Source: Dehalococcoidia bacterium (lineage in GTDB: Bacteria; Chloroflexota; Dehalococcoidia; Dehalococcoidales; DAOWJH01). Taken from it: a stretch of 24,923 nt of DNA. The translations under genes and the position numbers were made by a program. Below are positions 6,876 to 14,405 of the stretch, piece by piece (position 1 is the first letter of the stretch; each line of letters begins with the position of its first letter). The stretch spans positions 1 to 24,923 of the forward strand of contig DAOWJH010000080.1 of assembly GCA_030640495.1 (NCBI GenBank). The letters run 5' to 3'. The notes under the pieces are model-generated. The model had not been told where the DNA came from and searched no databases. It saw only the letters and a program-made list of their open reading frames with translations.

Positions 6876-8279
6876 TTATTTCCCAGATAGATAATTATCT
6901 ACTGACCTAGCTACTCTTTTGCCGCTTGCCATTGCTTCTACTATCGTTGTCGGGCCACTTACAGCATCACCAGCGGCAAATACACCTTCTATATTAGTCA
7001 GGCAGCTATCATCAACAATGAAAGTATTCTCTGGTGAAAGATTAAAGGATAACCCTTCTTGGTTCCATGAAAGGTCAGGGCGCTGCCCTACAGCTGAAAT
7101 AATCGAGCTTATATTCATAATAAAGTCAGAGCCTTCTATTGGAACAGGTCTCCTTCGCCCTGACTCATCAGGCTCACCAAGCTTAGTCTTTATACATTCA
7201 AGTGCCTGGATTTCACCGTCTCTTCCAATAATTCTGACTGGCATAGCTAAATAGTTTATCTTAATCCCCTCAGCCTGGGCTTCTTTCAATTCATCCCGGT
7301 CGGCGGGCATTTCCTCGTAACTTCTACGATAAAGAATGGTAACATCTTTGACTCCGGAGCGTAAAGCAGAGCGGGCTGAGTCAATGGCTGCATTTCCTCC
7401 GCCAACAACAATCGTCTTATTCCCAAGGTCTACTGGCTCACCGCTGGCATATTTTCTTAAGAAGGTAAGGCAATCCATATATCCCCTAGCATATTGGTCA
7501 TTTTTTACCCCCATCTTTAAGCCTTCATGGGTTCCTATCGCCATGATGATTGCATCAGCCCCGTCTCTTCTAAGGTCAGGCAAACTCATATCTATGCCGA
7601 ACTTAACCTTGGTTTTTATGGTAACACCCATCCCCTCAATGTATTTGATGTCTCGGTTTAATACATTTCTAGGTAATCTGAATGGGGGTATTGCCCAGCA
7701 GAGCATACCACCAGGCTGGCTAAAGGCTTCAAGAACCTCTACCTCATAGCTCATTCCGGCTAGTTCATAGGCAGCGGCTAACCCTGCTGGTCCCGAGCCG
7801 ATAATTGAAATCTTTTTCCCTTTTTTCCGTCCAACCTGGGGTGGGGCTAGTCTTCCATCATCAAAATCTACGACGAATCGTTTCAACGTCTTGATAGAAG
7901 CAGACTCGTCAACCAGGTTTCTTACGCATTTTTCTTCACATGGATGACTACAGATATATCCGGTGACTGAGGGAAGGGCATTGGTCTCCCTGATTAACTT
8001 CAATGCCTCTTCATATTTCCTCTCAGCAATAAGTTCTATATATCCCCTGATATCTTGGTGAATAGGACACGCTGCCTGGCAAGGCGGCATATCAAAAATT
8101 TTATCTACATTTATGGATGGCGCGGTTTTTACTTCTTTATATACACGCCCGCGTAGGCTTGATTCTTCCTTCCTCATCTCAAAAATAATTTCTGCCGGGC
8201 ACCCTTTGGCACAAACTGAACAAGCATCGCACTTTTCAGTATCTATTATCGGTCTGTGTGTTCTTCCCTCTACTGCCAT
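6876..8279 (-). CDS. GltD-like NAD(P)H:ferredoxin-type flavoprotein with N-terminal ferredoxin domain
   Basis: This 467-residue protein resembles the small subunit of glutamate synthase, a module that moves electrons between NAD(P)H and iron-sulfur clusters through FAD. Seen in order: a 4Fe-4S motif at C17/C20/C23/C27; a second cysteine-rich region typical of these proteins (C67, C71, C110, C114, C118); the FAD motif GSGPAGLAAA at 161-170; the NAD(P)-binding motif VVGGGNAAID at 291-300; and the C-terminal FAD segment FAAGDAVSGPTTIVEAM. No glutamate synthase large subunit is nearby. It sits between oxoacid oxidoreductase gamma and a ferredoxin on the same strand, so it probably links that enzyme to the pyridine nucleotide pool. 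The direction of electron flow cannot be told. The ATG at 8279 has only a weak GAGG upstream. Confidence 0.88.
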   Translation of the reverse strand: MAVEGRTHRPIIDTEKCDACSVCAKGCPAEIIFEMRKEESSLRGRVYKEVKTAPSINVDKIFDMPPCQAACPIHQDIRGYIELIAERKYEEALKLIRETNALPSVTGYICSHPCEEKCVRNLVDESASIKTLKRFVVDFDDGRLAPPQVGRKKGKKISIIGSGPAGLAAAYELAGMSYEVEVLEAFSQPGGMLCWAIPPFRLPRNVLNRDIKYIEGMGVTIKTKVKFGIDMSLPDLRRDGADAIIMAIGTHEGLKMGVKNDQYARGYMDCLTFLRKYASGEPVDLGNKTIVVGGGNAAIDSARSALRSGVKDVTILYRRSYEEMPADRDELKEAQAEGIKINYLAMPVRIIGRDGEIQALECIKTKLGEPDESGRRRPVPIEGSDFIMNISSIISAVGQRPDLSWNQEGLSFNLSPENTFIVDDSCLTNIEGVFAAGDAVSGPTTIVEAMASGKRVARSVDNYLSGK

Positions 8280-8317
8280 ATTACCAGCCTCTTCTATTCA
8301 TCCCTTCTACTGTTAGT

Positions 8318-8857
8318 CTACTTTCCCAGCTTAAATCCGAGCTCAACTGCCTCCAGATTCAGAGCCTTAAACCTTTCGGGAACATTCTCTTCTATTGCAG
8401 AAATGAGAGCATCCCGATTGACTATTTTAGTTATTTCTACGGCTGAACTTAAAATGACTATATTTACCACTTGTTTGCTGTTAAGCTCTCTAATGGCTGC
8501 ATTGGTGGCGGGAATGCCTATCTGTTTTAAACCGCTAATCTCCTTAGGGGAAACCATCTGCTCGTCATAAATAACGATTCCAGCTCCCGTTTCAACATTT
8601 TTAATATAAACATCATATGCCTTCTGAGACATAGCAATTAAAACATCTACTTCAACTACATGGGGAAAGCTTATTGGCTTATCCGATATTATAACGTCAG
8701 CCCGACAGGTTCCGCCTCTGGCGGCTGCTCCATAGGAATTTGAGCCGGCAACCCATTTCTCATCATTGATGCCAGCATAGCCGAGCATCGTTCCGGCTAG
8801 AATAACTCCCTGCCCACCAAAACCGCATAGCCTGACCTGAGTGCTAATTTCTGCCAT
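8318..8857 (-). CDS. korC: 2-oxoacid:ferredoxin oxidoreductase gamma subunit
   Basis: This 179-residue protein has the gamma-subunit signature CGFGGQGVILAG at 11-22 and the following SYGAAARGGTCRADV segment, both typical of the POR/KOR gamma domain. The gamma subunit helps form the oxidoreductase that converts a 2-oxoacid plus CoA into an acyl-CoA while reducing ferredoxin, or the reverse. It starts with ATG at 8857, overlapping the end of the beta gene by 14 bp, so the genes are tightly coupled. A 38-bp gap follows before the GltD-like gene. The Kor assignment rests on subunit sizes and the alpha sequence; 2-oxoisovalerate or another oxoacid is also possible. Confidence 0.88.
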   Translation of the reverse strand: MAEISTQVRLCGFGGQGVILAGTMLGYAGINDEKWVAGSNSYGAAARGGTCRADVIISDKPISFPHVVEVDVLIAMSQKAYDVYIKNVETGAGIVIYDEQMVSPKEISGLKQIGIPATNAAIRELNSKQVVNIVILSSAVEITKIVNRDALISAIEENVPERFKALNLEAVELGFKLGK

Positions 8858-9608
8858 CAGAAAATTCCCCCGTTATTATCTTTCCTTCCAGCTCTTCTGG
8901 CGATAATCCTTCAGCCTCCTCCTTCATAATGCACTTATCCATCAAAAACTTAATCATATCTATAGGGGTTCCAAGCTGGTTCCGCCGTCCAAATTGGATT
9001 GGGCAGGGTGATAAAACTTCTATGAAAGAGAACCCTTTAATCTGCACTGCCTTCTTGATACTGCTTATCAATGCCAAAGGCTGGGTTACCGAATATCTTG
9101 CCACATAGGTGGCTCCAGCCGCATCCACAAGCTTGGGAAGGTCAAAGGGACGGTAGGGATTGCCTTCGGTGGTTGTCATTGTAAAAGCACCCATTGGCGT
9201 GGTGCAGGCAACCTGACCGCCAGTCATCCCATAAAGGAAGTTGTTAACCAATATGACGGTAAGGTCTATATTTCTGCGGGCGCCATGAATAAGATGATTC
9301 CCCCCAATATCGGCTAAGTCACCATCTCCGCTAATAATCATAACCTGTAATTTGGGATTAAACATCTTGGCTCCAGTGGCGAAGGGAATAGTTCTGCCGT
9401 GCAGAGTATGAAGAGTATCAGCGTTGAAGTTAGGACTCGGTATCCAGCCAGCACAGCCTATGCCTGAGACAAATAGCATGTCATCAATGTTTATTTTAAG
9501 TTCATCAATGGCTCTTAAGATGAGCCCCAGCAAAATACCATCACCACAACCGGGACAGAAGGCGGTAACTAGTCCGGGTCGTAAATATTGTTCCAAGTCT
9601 CTGGTCAT
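8844..9608 (-). CDS. korB: 2-oxoacid:ferredoxin oxidoreductase beta subunit (thiamine-diphosphate binding)
   Basis: The beta subunit binds thiamine diphosphate. CPGCGDGI near the N-terminus and GDGDLADIGGNH followed by NNFLYGMTGGQ are the cofactor/Mg-binding signatures. I place the start at the ATG at 9608 (254 aa): GAGGAGG lies 9 bases upstream, and the TAA of the alpha gene overlaps it by one base (TAATG), a usual coupling. A longer frame starting at 9692 would add 28 residues unlike any beta subunit and overlap alpha deeply, so I rejected it. The size fits KorB/VorA-type beta subunits. It works with alpha and gamma in the cytoplasm. Confidence 0.92.
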   Translation of the reverse strand: MTRDLEQYLRPGLVTAFCPGCGDGILLGLILRAIDELKINIDDMLFVSGIGCAGWIPSPNFNADTLHTLHGRTIPFATGAKMFNPKLQVMIISGDGDLADIGGNHLIHGARRNIDLTVILVNNFLYGMTGGQVACTTPMGAFTMTTTEGNPYRPFDLPKLVDAAGATYVARYSVTQPLALISSIKKAVQIKGFSFIEVLSPCPIQFGRRNQLGTPIDMIKFLMDKCIMKEEAEGLSPEELEGKIITGEFSDGRN

Positions 9609-10735
9609 TATACAAGCCTCCTCAATTGCTCTATAATCGCATTCGGGTGTATGTCCTCCCCATTCGTTTGAGAGTATAATATTGCATCGCAAGAGGCATA
9701 TTTCATTACTTCTTCTACAACCTGTCCCTTGTTCATTTCGGGAACGAGTATTTTTTTAGCCCTTGACCCAATGTCTCTTATTAACCTGTCAGGGAAGGGC
9801 CACATAGTCTTTAGCCTGAACATTCCCACTTTTTTACCTTCGCCTCGCAGCTTTTCAATGGCAAATAGCGCGCTCCTTGCCGTAAAACCATAACAAACCA
9901 CTACTACTTCAGCATCTTCCATATAGCAAGAATCATAGTCAATGATTTTTTCTCTATTATTCATTATTTTGCTATATAATCTTGAGACCAGTTTTGCCTG
10001 AACCAGGGGGTCATCTGTTTTCCTGATGCCATAGTCATTATGCGTGGAGCTGGTCACTAGCAACTTTTCCCTTTCACCAAAAGTGGGCATCGGCGGGACG
10101 CCATCATCTTCCTCAGTACCAAAAGGGGCTGCCCCTGGTTTTTTCGTCCGGTTAAATATGTCTACATCTTCTCTTATATCCATTTTCTCCCGCAGATGAC
10201 CGACTGCCTCATCAGTGAGAAGGATAACAGGAACTCTGTATTTTTCAGCAAGGTTAAAGGCATCAATAGTCTGGTCGTATGCCTCCTGTACCGACCAAGG
10301 GCAAAGAGCAATGATTTGACGGTCGCTATGGGAACCCCACCTGGCTTGCATTATGTCCCCGCTTGCCGGTCGGGTAGCTTGGCCTAAACCAGGTCCTGCC
10401 CTCTGAACATCTATGATTACAATTGGCGTTTCCGTCATGACGGCATGTCCAACCCCCTCCTGCATCAGACTAAAACCGGGTCCTGATGTAGCCGTCATGG
10501 CTCTTGCCCCAGCCCACGATGCCCCGATAATGGAACAGATGGAGGCAATCTCGTCCTCCATCTGTATAAATACACCTCCAGTCTCTTTAAACCTAATTGA
10601 AATCCTCTCCACAATCTCAGAGGCTGGAGTAATTGGGTAACCAGCAAAATAACCACATCGTGCCGCTATAGCTCCCTCAGCTATGGCTTCATCTCCTGAA
10701 AAATAGTAACTCCCCGGTGAAAGTATGCTTTTCAT
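9608..10735 (-). CDS. korA: 2-oxoacid:ferredoxin oxidoreductase alpha subunit
   Basis: This 375-residue protein is the alpha (pyrimidine-binding plus domain II) subunit. The GYPITPASEIVE motif at about 33-44 and the TSGPGFSLM motif after it are the family hallmarks; IIDVQRAGPGLGQATR and the C-terminal VVVVCYGFTARSA follow as in KorA/VorB proteins. It is the first gene of the operon alpha-beta-gamma-GltD-ferredoxin. The likely reaction is oxidative decarboxylation of 2-oxoglutarate (or reductive carboxylation of succinyl-CoA), but sequence reading alone cannot exclude a branched-chain 2-oxoacid substrate. A promoter candidate lies at 10907-10936, which leaves a leader of about 165 nt. Confidence 0.92.
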   Translation of the reverse strand: MKSILSPGSYYFSGDEAIAEGAIAARCGYFAGYPITPASEIVERISIRFKETGGVFIQMEDEIASICSIIGASWAGARAMTATSGPGFSLMQEGVGHAVMTETPIVIIDVQRAGPGLGQATRPASGDIMQARWGSHSDRQIIALCPWSVQEAYDQTIDAFNLAEKYRVPVILLTDEAVGHLREKMDIREDVDIFNRTKKPGAAPFGTEEDDGVPPMPTFGEREKLLVTSSTHNDYGIRKTDDPLVQAKLVSRLYSKIMNNREKIIDYDSCYMEDAEVVVVCYGFTARSALFAIEKLRGEGKKVGMFRLKTMWPFPDRLIRDIGSRAKKILVPEMNKGQVVEEVMKYASCDAILYSQTNGEDIHPNAIIEQLRRLV

Positions 10736-10906
10736 CTCTCTCCTAATGTCTTGATGGAACTAACCGCCTGTATCCCCCCCGATATTCAACCACCCAGTGT
10801 GTAAGTTTACCCTTAAACCGAGATTTCGTCAAATGCCGTTGTCTTCTGGATGTGGACAAATAGTTAAGTTTTAATCGCCCGGCTGCTTCGGCTAAGCTAA
10901 ACCAGG

Positions 10907-10936
10907 ATTATAGGCTTTTCTCCTCTGACTTGTCTT
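10907..10936 (-). promoter_or_regulatory. Candidate promoter of the oxoacid oxidoreductase operon
   Basis: On the minus strand TATAAT lies at 10912-10907 with AAGACA at 10936-10931 as a -35 (matches the GACA half) and an 18-bp spacer. It lies about 170 bp upstream of the alpha-subunit start. No other element nearer the start looked better. Confidence 0.4.
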
Positions 10937-10984
10937 TTTTGGTTAACCCTCTTGGGCTATTACACAGTTTTTTGGTGAAACCTT

Positions 10985-10990
10985 TATAAT
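10985..10990 (+). promoter_or_regulatory. -10 element upstream of the macro-domain gene
   Basis: TATAAT at 10985-10990 lies 22 bp before the start of the macro-domain gene; no convincing -35 is present at normal distance. A strong AGGGGG ribosome binding site follows at 10998-11003. The leader would be very short. Confidence 0.35.
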
Positions 10991-11012
10991 ACAGTAAAAG
11001 GGGGTTAACTAT

Positions 11013-11594
11013 ATGGAGGAGCAGGCAGCAGAAGTTATCATCAATCAGGCAAAGTTGCGCCTAATTCAAGGAGACATCACCAAGCAGGATACCGAGGCTA
11101 TAGTTAATGCTGCCAATTCCAGCCTTATGGGTGGTGGTGGAGTGGATGGGGCAATCCACAGGGCAGGGGGTCCTGCCATTTTGGAGGAATGCAAGCAAAT
11201 CGTAGCCCGACAAGGGCGTTTACCAACAGGTAAGGCAGTAATGACAACCGGCGGGAATCTTAAGGCAAGTTATGTCATTCATACCGTTGGCCCTGTCTGG
11301 CACGGAGGCAATAAAGGGGAGCCTGAATTGCTGGCTAGCGCCTATCATGAGAGCTTAAAACTGGCAGCAGACAACAACTTAGCTAGTGTTTCCTTCCCAT
11401 CAATCAGCACCGGTGCCTATGGCTATCCGGTTGATAGGGCTTCAAGGGTGGCTATCAGGGCAGTTGATGCCTTTCTTCGCCAGAGGGCTACCTCTGTCAG
11501 GGAGGTGGTGTTGGTGGTGTTTGATTCTCAAACCTTTACAGCCTACTCGTTAGCTCTCAGAGAGATAACAGGGCAGGATAAGAAAAGGGATTGA
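11013..11594 (+). CDS. Macro-domain ADP-ribose hydrolase/binding protein
   Basis: This 193-residue protein is a single macro domain of the MacroD/YmdB type, which removes acetyl from O-acetyl-ADP-ribose or mono-ADP-ribose from proteins. Seen: QGDITKQDTEAIVNAAN at 19-35 with Asp21 contacting adenine and Asn35 near the catalytic centre; the glycine-rich loop MGGGGVDGAIHRAGG at 39-53; and SISTGAYGYP in the second binding loop. ATG at 11013 is preceded by AGGGGG. It stands alone, divergent from the oxidoreductase operon and convergent with the sugar kinase. No toxin (DarT-like) or sirtuin gene is adjacent, so a housekeeping role is the simplest reading. Confidence 0.93.
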   Translation: MEEQAAEVIINQAKLRLIQGDITKQDTEAIVNAANSSLMGGGGVDGAIHRAGGPAILEECKQIVARQGRLPTGKAVMTTGGNLKASYVIHTVGPVWHGGNKGEPELLASAYHESLKLAADNNLASVSFPSISTGAYGYPVDRASRVAIRAVDAFLRQRATSVREVVLVVFDSQTFTAYSLALREITGQDKKRD

Positions 11595-11615
11595 GATTGT
11601 TTATCAATCTCTCCC
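11587..11615. terminator. Shared stem-loop between convergent genes
   Basis: GAGATTG (11593-11599), loop TTTAT, CAATCTC (11605-11611) form a 7-bp stem. GGGA (11587-11590) pairs with TCCC (11612-11615) after a 2-nt bulge. It spans the stop codons of both convergent genes. There is no T tract on either side, so termination strength is doubtful. Confidence 0.4.
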
Positions 11616-12599
11616 CGGTAAACGGCTGTTGTTACCGGCGGTAAAAAATGTTTTAGCTCGCTGCCTGGTTGTCATCTCGCTGACTATAATTCGTGGTAGC
11701 AGTTTTTCTACATCGGCTCTATGGCACAGTTCGGTGCCGGGTGTCAATACAGTGGCAGTGCCCATAGCTACTGCTAAGCGGCAGGCTTCTACTAGTGGCT
11801 CTCCATCAACTAACTTTAAGGCAAGACCAGCTATAGTGCAGTCGCCGGCTCCCACAGCACTTCTTATCTTTACTGGGGGTGGGACTGCCTTCACCATGTT
11901 TTCCTTAGTAGCAGCAATAATGCCCTCTTTTCCCCGGGAGATGACTGCTATCTCAATGCCCATCTCAACTAGGTTAAGGGCTGCTTCAATGATTGCCTCT
12001 TCGGTGGGGAGTTTTGTTTTGAGTAATCCTTCAGCCTCGTGGACATTAGGCTTGATGAGGTAGGGTTTAGCTTTCACTCCTCCTTCTAACCATCGACCCT
12101 CAGAATCCAGGATGGTTTTTATCCCATAGCCCTTAGCTTCCAAGATTATGTCGTAGTAGATATTAGCCGGGATGCCGGGTGGGACGCTACCGCCAGCAAC
12201 TATTAAGTCTGGGTTGGGTTGAATGCGCCTCATTTTCTGGTAGAACCTCTCTAACTCTCTTTTTGAGATGCGTGGACCGGGGGCATCAATCCTTGTCTGC
12301 TGGGTGGTTTTGGTATCAGTAATAATAAAATTGGTGCGCGTTTCCTGCTTAATAGGGGTGAAGCCGAATGTTACCCCTTCTTCATCAAGCAGTATTTCTA
12401 CAGCTCTACCCTCGGGACCACCGATGAATCCATAGGCTATGGTTCTACCACCCATCTCGTGTATGGCTCGTGACACATCTATACCCTTGCCTCCGGCATA
12501 GCGATACAGTTTAGCCCACCGGTTAGTCTCCTCTACAACCAGTCCGTGCACGGTAATATGCTCATCCAAGCAGGGATTAAGGGTAATAGTAGCAATCAT
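11604..12599 (-). CDS. PfkB-family sugar-phosphate kinase (LacC/1-phosphofructokinase type)
   Basis: This ATP-dependent kinase belongs to the ribokinase/PfkB family in the 1-phosphofructokinase/tagatose-6-phosphate kinase branch. The N-terminus TITLNPCLDE is typical of that branch. The first PfkB signature YAGGKGIDVSRA and the catalytic SAVGAGDCTIAG near the C-terminus (Asp in GAGD is the base) are both present. I use ATG at 12599 (331 aa), well spaced from GGAGG; a GTG two codons earlier sits almost on the ribosome binding site. It follows a LacD-type aldolase gene by 15 bp, so the pair could phosphorylate and split tagatose-6-phosphate, fructose-6-phosphate or fructose-1-phosphate. Which sugar is used cannot be told. 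The C-terminal 25 residues or so extend beyond the usual fold. Confidence 0.88.
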   Translation of the reverse strand: MIATITLNPCLDEHITVHGLVVEETNRWAKLYRYAGGKGIDVSRAIHEMGGRTIAYGFIGGPEGRAVEILLDEEGVTFGFTPIKQETRTNFIITDTKTTQQTRIDAPGPRISKRELERFYQKMRRIQPNPDLIVAGGSVPPGIPANIYYDIILEAKGYGIKTILDSEGRWLEGGVKAKPYLIKPNVHEAEGLLKTKLPTEEAIIEAALNLVEMGIEIAVISRGKEGIIAATKENMVKAVPPPVKIRSAVGAGDCTIAGLALKLVDGEPLVEACRLAVAMGTATVLTPGTELCHRADVEKLLPRIIVSEMTTRQRAKTFFTAGNNSRLPGRD

Positions 12600-12614
12600 A
12601 GCCACCCTCCGATT

Positions 12615-13610
12615 TTAGTATTGTTCATACCACTTTTCCGATGTTTGCCCCAGCTCTTGGGCGGATAGACCAAGTTTCTTATACCATGGCACAGCATATC
12701 TGCTAGCTATCTCGGTTAGTCTTTTTAGCCTATCTGCCCCCACTGTTGATAGATATTGAACCCTTTCCTGGGCATCGTCAATATACATTGCCTCTTGCCA
12801 GATAGCACGACCACCCAGGAAACCTGAGGCTCCACCCTGACAGGCGATTTCTACCTGCTGGCAAAAAAGTTCAAAGTCTACCCCGGCACTCAGGATGACC
12901 CACGGAGTTTGGGATGACGTATCTAACCGGTGACAGAGTCCAATTAGTTCAGGCTTATCCTTTTTATGGCGCAGGTCAGCAGGAAACTCAGCCTTTAGCA
13001 CATCTATGGGTAGGGTGGTGATATCTTGGGCAGATTTAATCACCAGTTGCTCTTTCAGGGTGGTAAACTCCACTGGGTTATTAATTTCGTTACCTATGGG
13101 ATAGCTCTTTGGTTCTACCAAGAAGGGGAGGTCATATTTTATACATTCACTGGCTACCAGGTTAATGGTGTTTAACTGCTGACTTGCCAGCTCGGTCAAA
13201 TCTGGACGATAGTAGACCAGAATCTTCACTGCTGAGGCACCCATTTGCTTAATCTTCCCAACATTCCACCCATCAAGCAACTTAGTTATGCGGTATTCCT
13301 TTCCGCCACCATAGCCAGTGGCTTCTATACTAACCAGGAGCCCGGTATTATTAGGTAAGGCGCTGTGACTAATGCATTGAGCAGCACCAAATATGGGGTC
13401 AAGTAGAATGGCGCTGGCATATTTAGCCAGGGCAGAGCATAGTTCCAGCTTGCGCTCAACCATTTCTTCATAGTTGACCTCTCCCGGGCGCTCCTCATCA
13501 ATCATACTACGTAAGGAACCGCGGTGGTCCATGGCACACATAGTAAAGATGCCATCCGGGTTGGCAATCTGTTGTAGTCCTCTTATTTTACCAATGCTTA
13601 GCCTTTTCAT
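12615..13610 (-). CDS. lacD: Class I tagatose-1,6-bisphosphate aldolase, LacD family
   Basis: This 331-residue TIM-barrel aldolase cleaves tagatose-1,6-bisphosphate (and usually fructose-1,6-bisphosphate) to glyceraldehyde-3-phosphate and dihydroxyacetone phosphate. LacD landmarks are CAMDHRGSLRSM near 25-36, a LLDPIFGAAQ segment at 69-78, LVYYRPD at 131-137 and IDVLKAEFPAD at 202-212, where Lys206 is the candidate Schiff-base lysine. The length is like that of LacD (about 325 aa). ATG at 13610 with AGAGGA close upstream. It is the first gene of a two-gene operon with the PfkB-family kinase. There is no lactose or galactose transport gene around, so a general glycolytic/gluconeogenic role is plausible; that is inference. 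Confidence 0.9.
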   Translation of the reverse strand: MKRLSIGKIRGLQQIANPDGIFTMCAMDHRGSLRSMIDEERPGEVNYEEMVERKLELCSALAKYASAILLDPIFGAAQCISHSALPNNTGLLVSIEATGYGGGKEYRITKLLDGWNVGKIKQMGASAVKILVYYRPDLTELASQQLNTINLVASECIKYDLPFLVEPKSYPIGNEINNPVEFTTLKEQLVIKSAQDITTLPIDVLKAEFPADLRHKKDKPELIGLCHRLDTSSQTPWVILSAGVDFELFCQQVEIACQGGASGFLGGRAIWQEAMYIDDAQERVQYLSTVGADRLKRLTEIASRYAVPWYKKLGLSAQELGQTSEKWYEQY

Positions 13611-13688
13611 TTCCTCTTGAATATTATGTAATAAAAGGTAAATTTAATCAAGACTTATAATCAGAGGTTGTTTAATCCCTATGCTTGT

Positions 13689-13718
13689 TTGTCCTTGCTA
13701 TTAGCCATAGGGTATAAT
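13689..13718 (+). promoter_or_regulatory. Probable promoter of plsC-ispH
   Basis: TTGTCC (-35) at 13689-13694 and a perfect TATAAT (-10) at 13713-13718 are separated by 18 bp. The start codon is 46 bp further on. This lies in the divergent gap between lacD and plsC. Confidence 0.6.
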
Positions 13719-13722
13719 TAAC

Positions 13723-13740
13723 AATTAACAACTGTTAATT
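13723..13740. promoter_or_regulatory. 18-bp inverted repeat just after the plsC promoter
   Basis: AATTAACA-AC-TGTTAATT has two perfect 8-bp arms around a 2-bp centre. It begins 5 bp after the -10 and covers the likely transcription start, a usual place for a repressor operator. It is AT-rich, so chance cannot be ruled out. Confidence 0.4.
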
Positions 13741-13763
13741 TCCTCCCTGCTGGAGACAGAGTA

Positions 13764-14405
13764 ATGCCCTGGTTCTATTATATAGGTAGAATAATAGTAA
13801 GAATACTACTGCTCCTGTTGACCCGGTGCCAGGTCAGGGGCAAAGAGAATATCCCTAGCCAGGGACCCCTGCTAGTTGTAGCCAATCATCTTAATCTAGC
13901 TGACTCGCCTCTACTTGGTGTTAGCCTTGGCCGGAAAGTGATATTTATGGCTAAAAAGCAGTTATTTCGTTTTAAGGTAATTGGTTACTTTGTAAGGGGC
14001 TTTGGTGCCTTTCCGGTGCACCGAGGGCAACTGGATAGGAAGGCACTGCGCCGGGCAAACCAGGTGTTAACTGAAGGTCTAGTCTTAGTTATGTTCCCTG
14101 AAGGGATGAGGAGCCTCCATGGTCAGCTGCAGCCTGCTTTCTATGGCTCGGCACTAATAGCCTTACGCAGTGGTGCGCCTATTCTGCCGGTGGGTCTTAT
14201 TGGAACAGAAAAAATTAAGGGGGTAACTTGGTTATTGCGTCGCCCCCAGATAACAGTTAATATTGGTCACCCTTTCTATCTGTCCCCGACTAGTAGTAGG
14301 TTGACTAAGGCGGAGCTTGCCAAAGTTACTAATTCTATAATGGAGCGTATAGCTGAACTTCTTCCCCTGGAATATCGGGGAAATTACGCCGGGCAAGGAA
14401 GCTAG
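13764..14405 (+). CDS. plsC: 1-acylglycerol-3-phosphate O-acyltransferase (PlsC-like)
   Basis: This 213-residue protein adds an acyl chain to lysophosphatidic acid at the membrane, giving phosphatidic acid. The catalytic NHLNLAD motif (His42, Asp47, the HX4D pair) and the substrate-binding FPEGMRS motif at 111-117 are clear. A hydrophobic N-terminal stretch (about 4-20) can anchor it to the membrane. ATG at 13764 follows GGAGA. The stop codon directly abuts the ATG of ispH, so the two are cotranscribed. Some family members use acyl-ACP and others acyl-CoA; the donor cannot be read here. Confidence 0.92.
   Translation: MPWFYYIGRIIVRILLLLLTRCQVRGKENIPSQGPLLVVANHLNLADSPLLGVSLGRKVIFMAKKQLFRFKVIGYFVRGFGAFPVHRGQLDRKALRRANQVLTEGLVLVMFPEGMRSLHGQLQPAFYGSALIALRSGAPILPVGLIGTEKIKGVTWLLRRPQITVNIGHPFYLSPTSSRLTKAELAKVTNSIMERIAELLPLEYRGNYAGQGS

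Noticed and set aside
9609..9692. N-terminal extension of the oxoacid oxidoreductase beta subunit from an ATG at 9692
   Set aside because: The 28 extra residues fit no beta subunit and overlap the alpha gene; ATG at 9608 has GAGGAGG well placed and a TAATG coupling.
11013..11594. Macro-domain gene as antitoxin of a DarT-type toxin pair
   Set aside because: No DarT-like or other small toxin gene is adjacent on either side.
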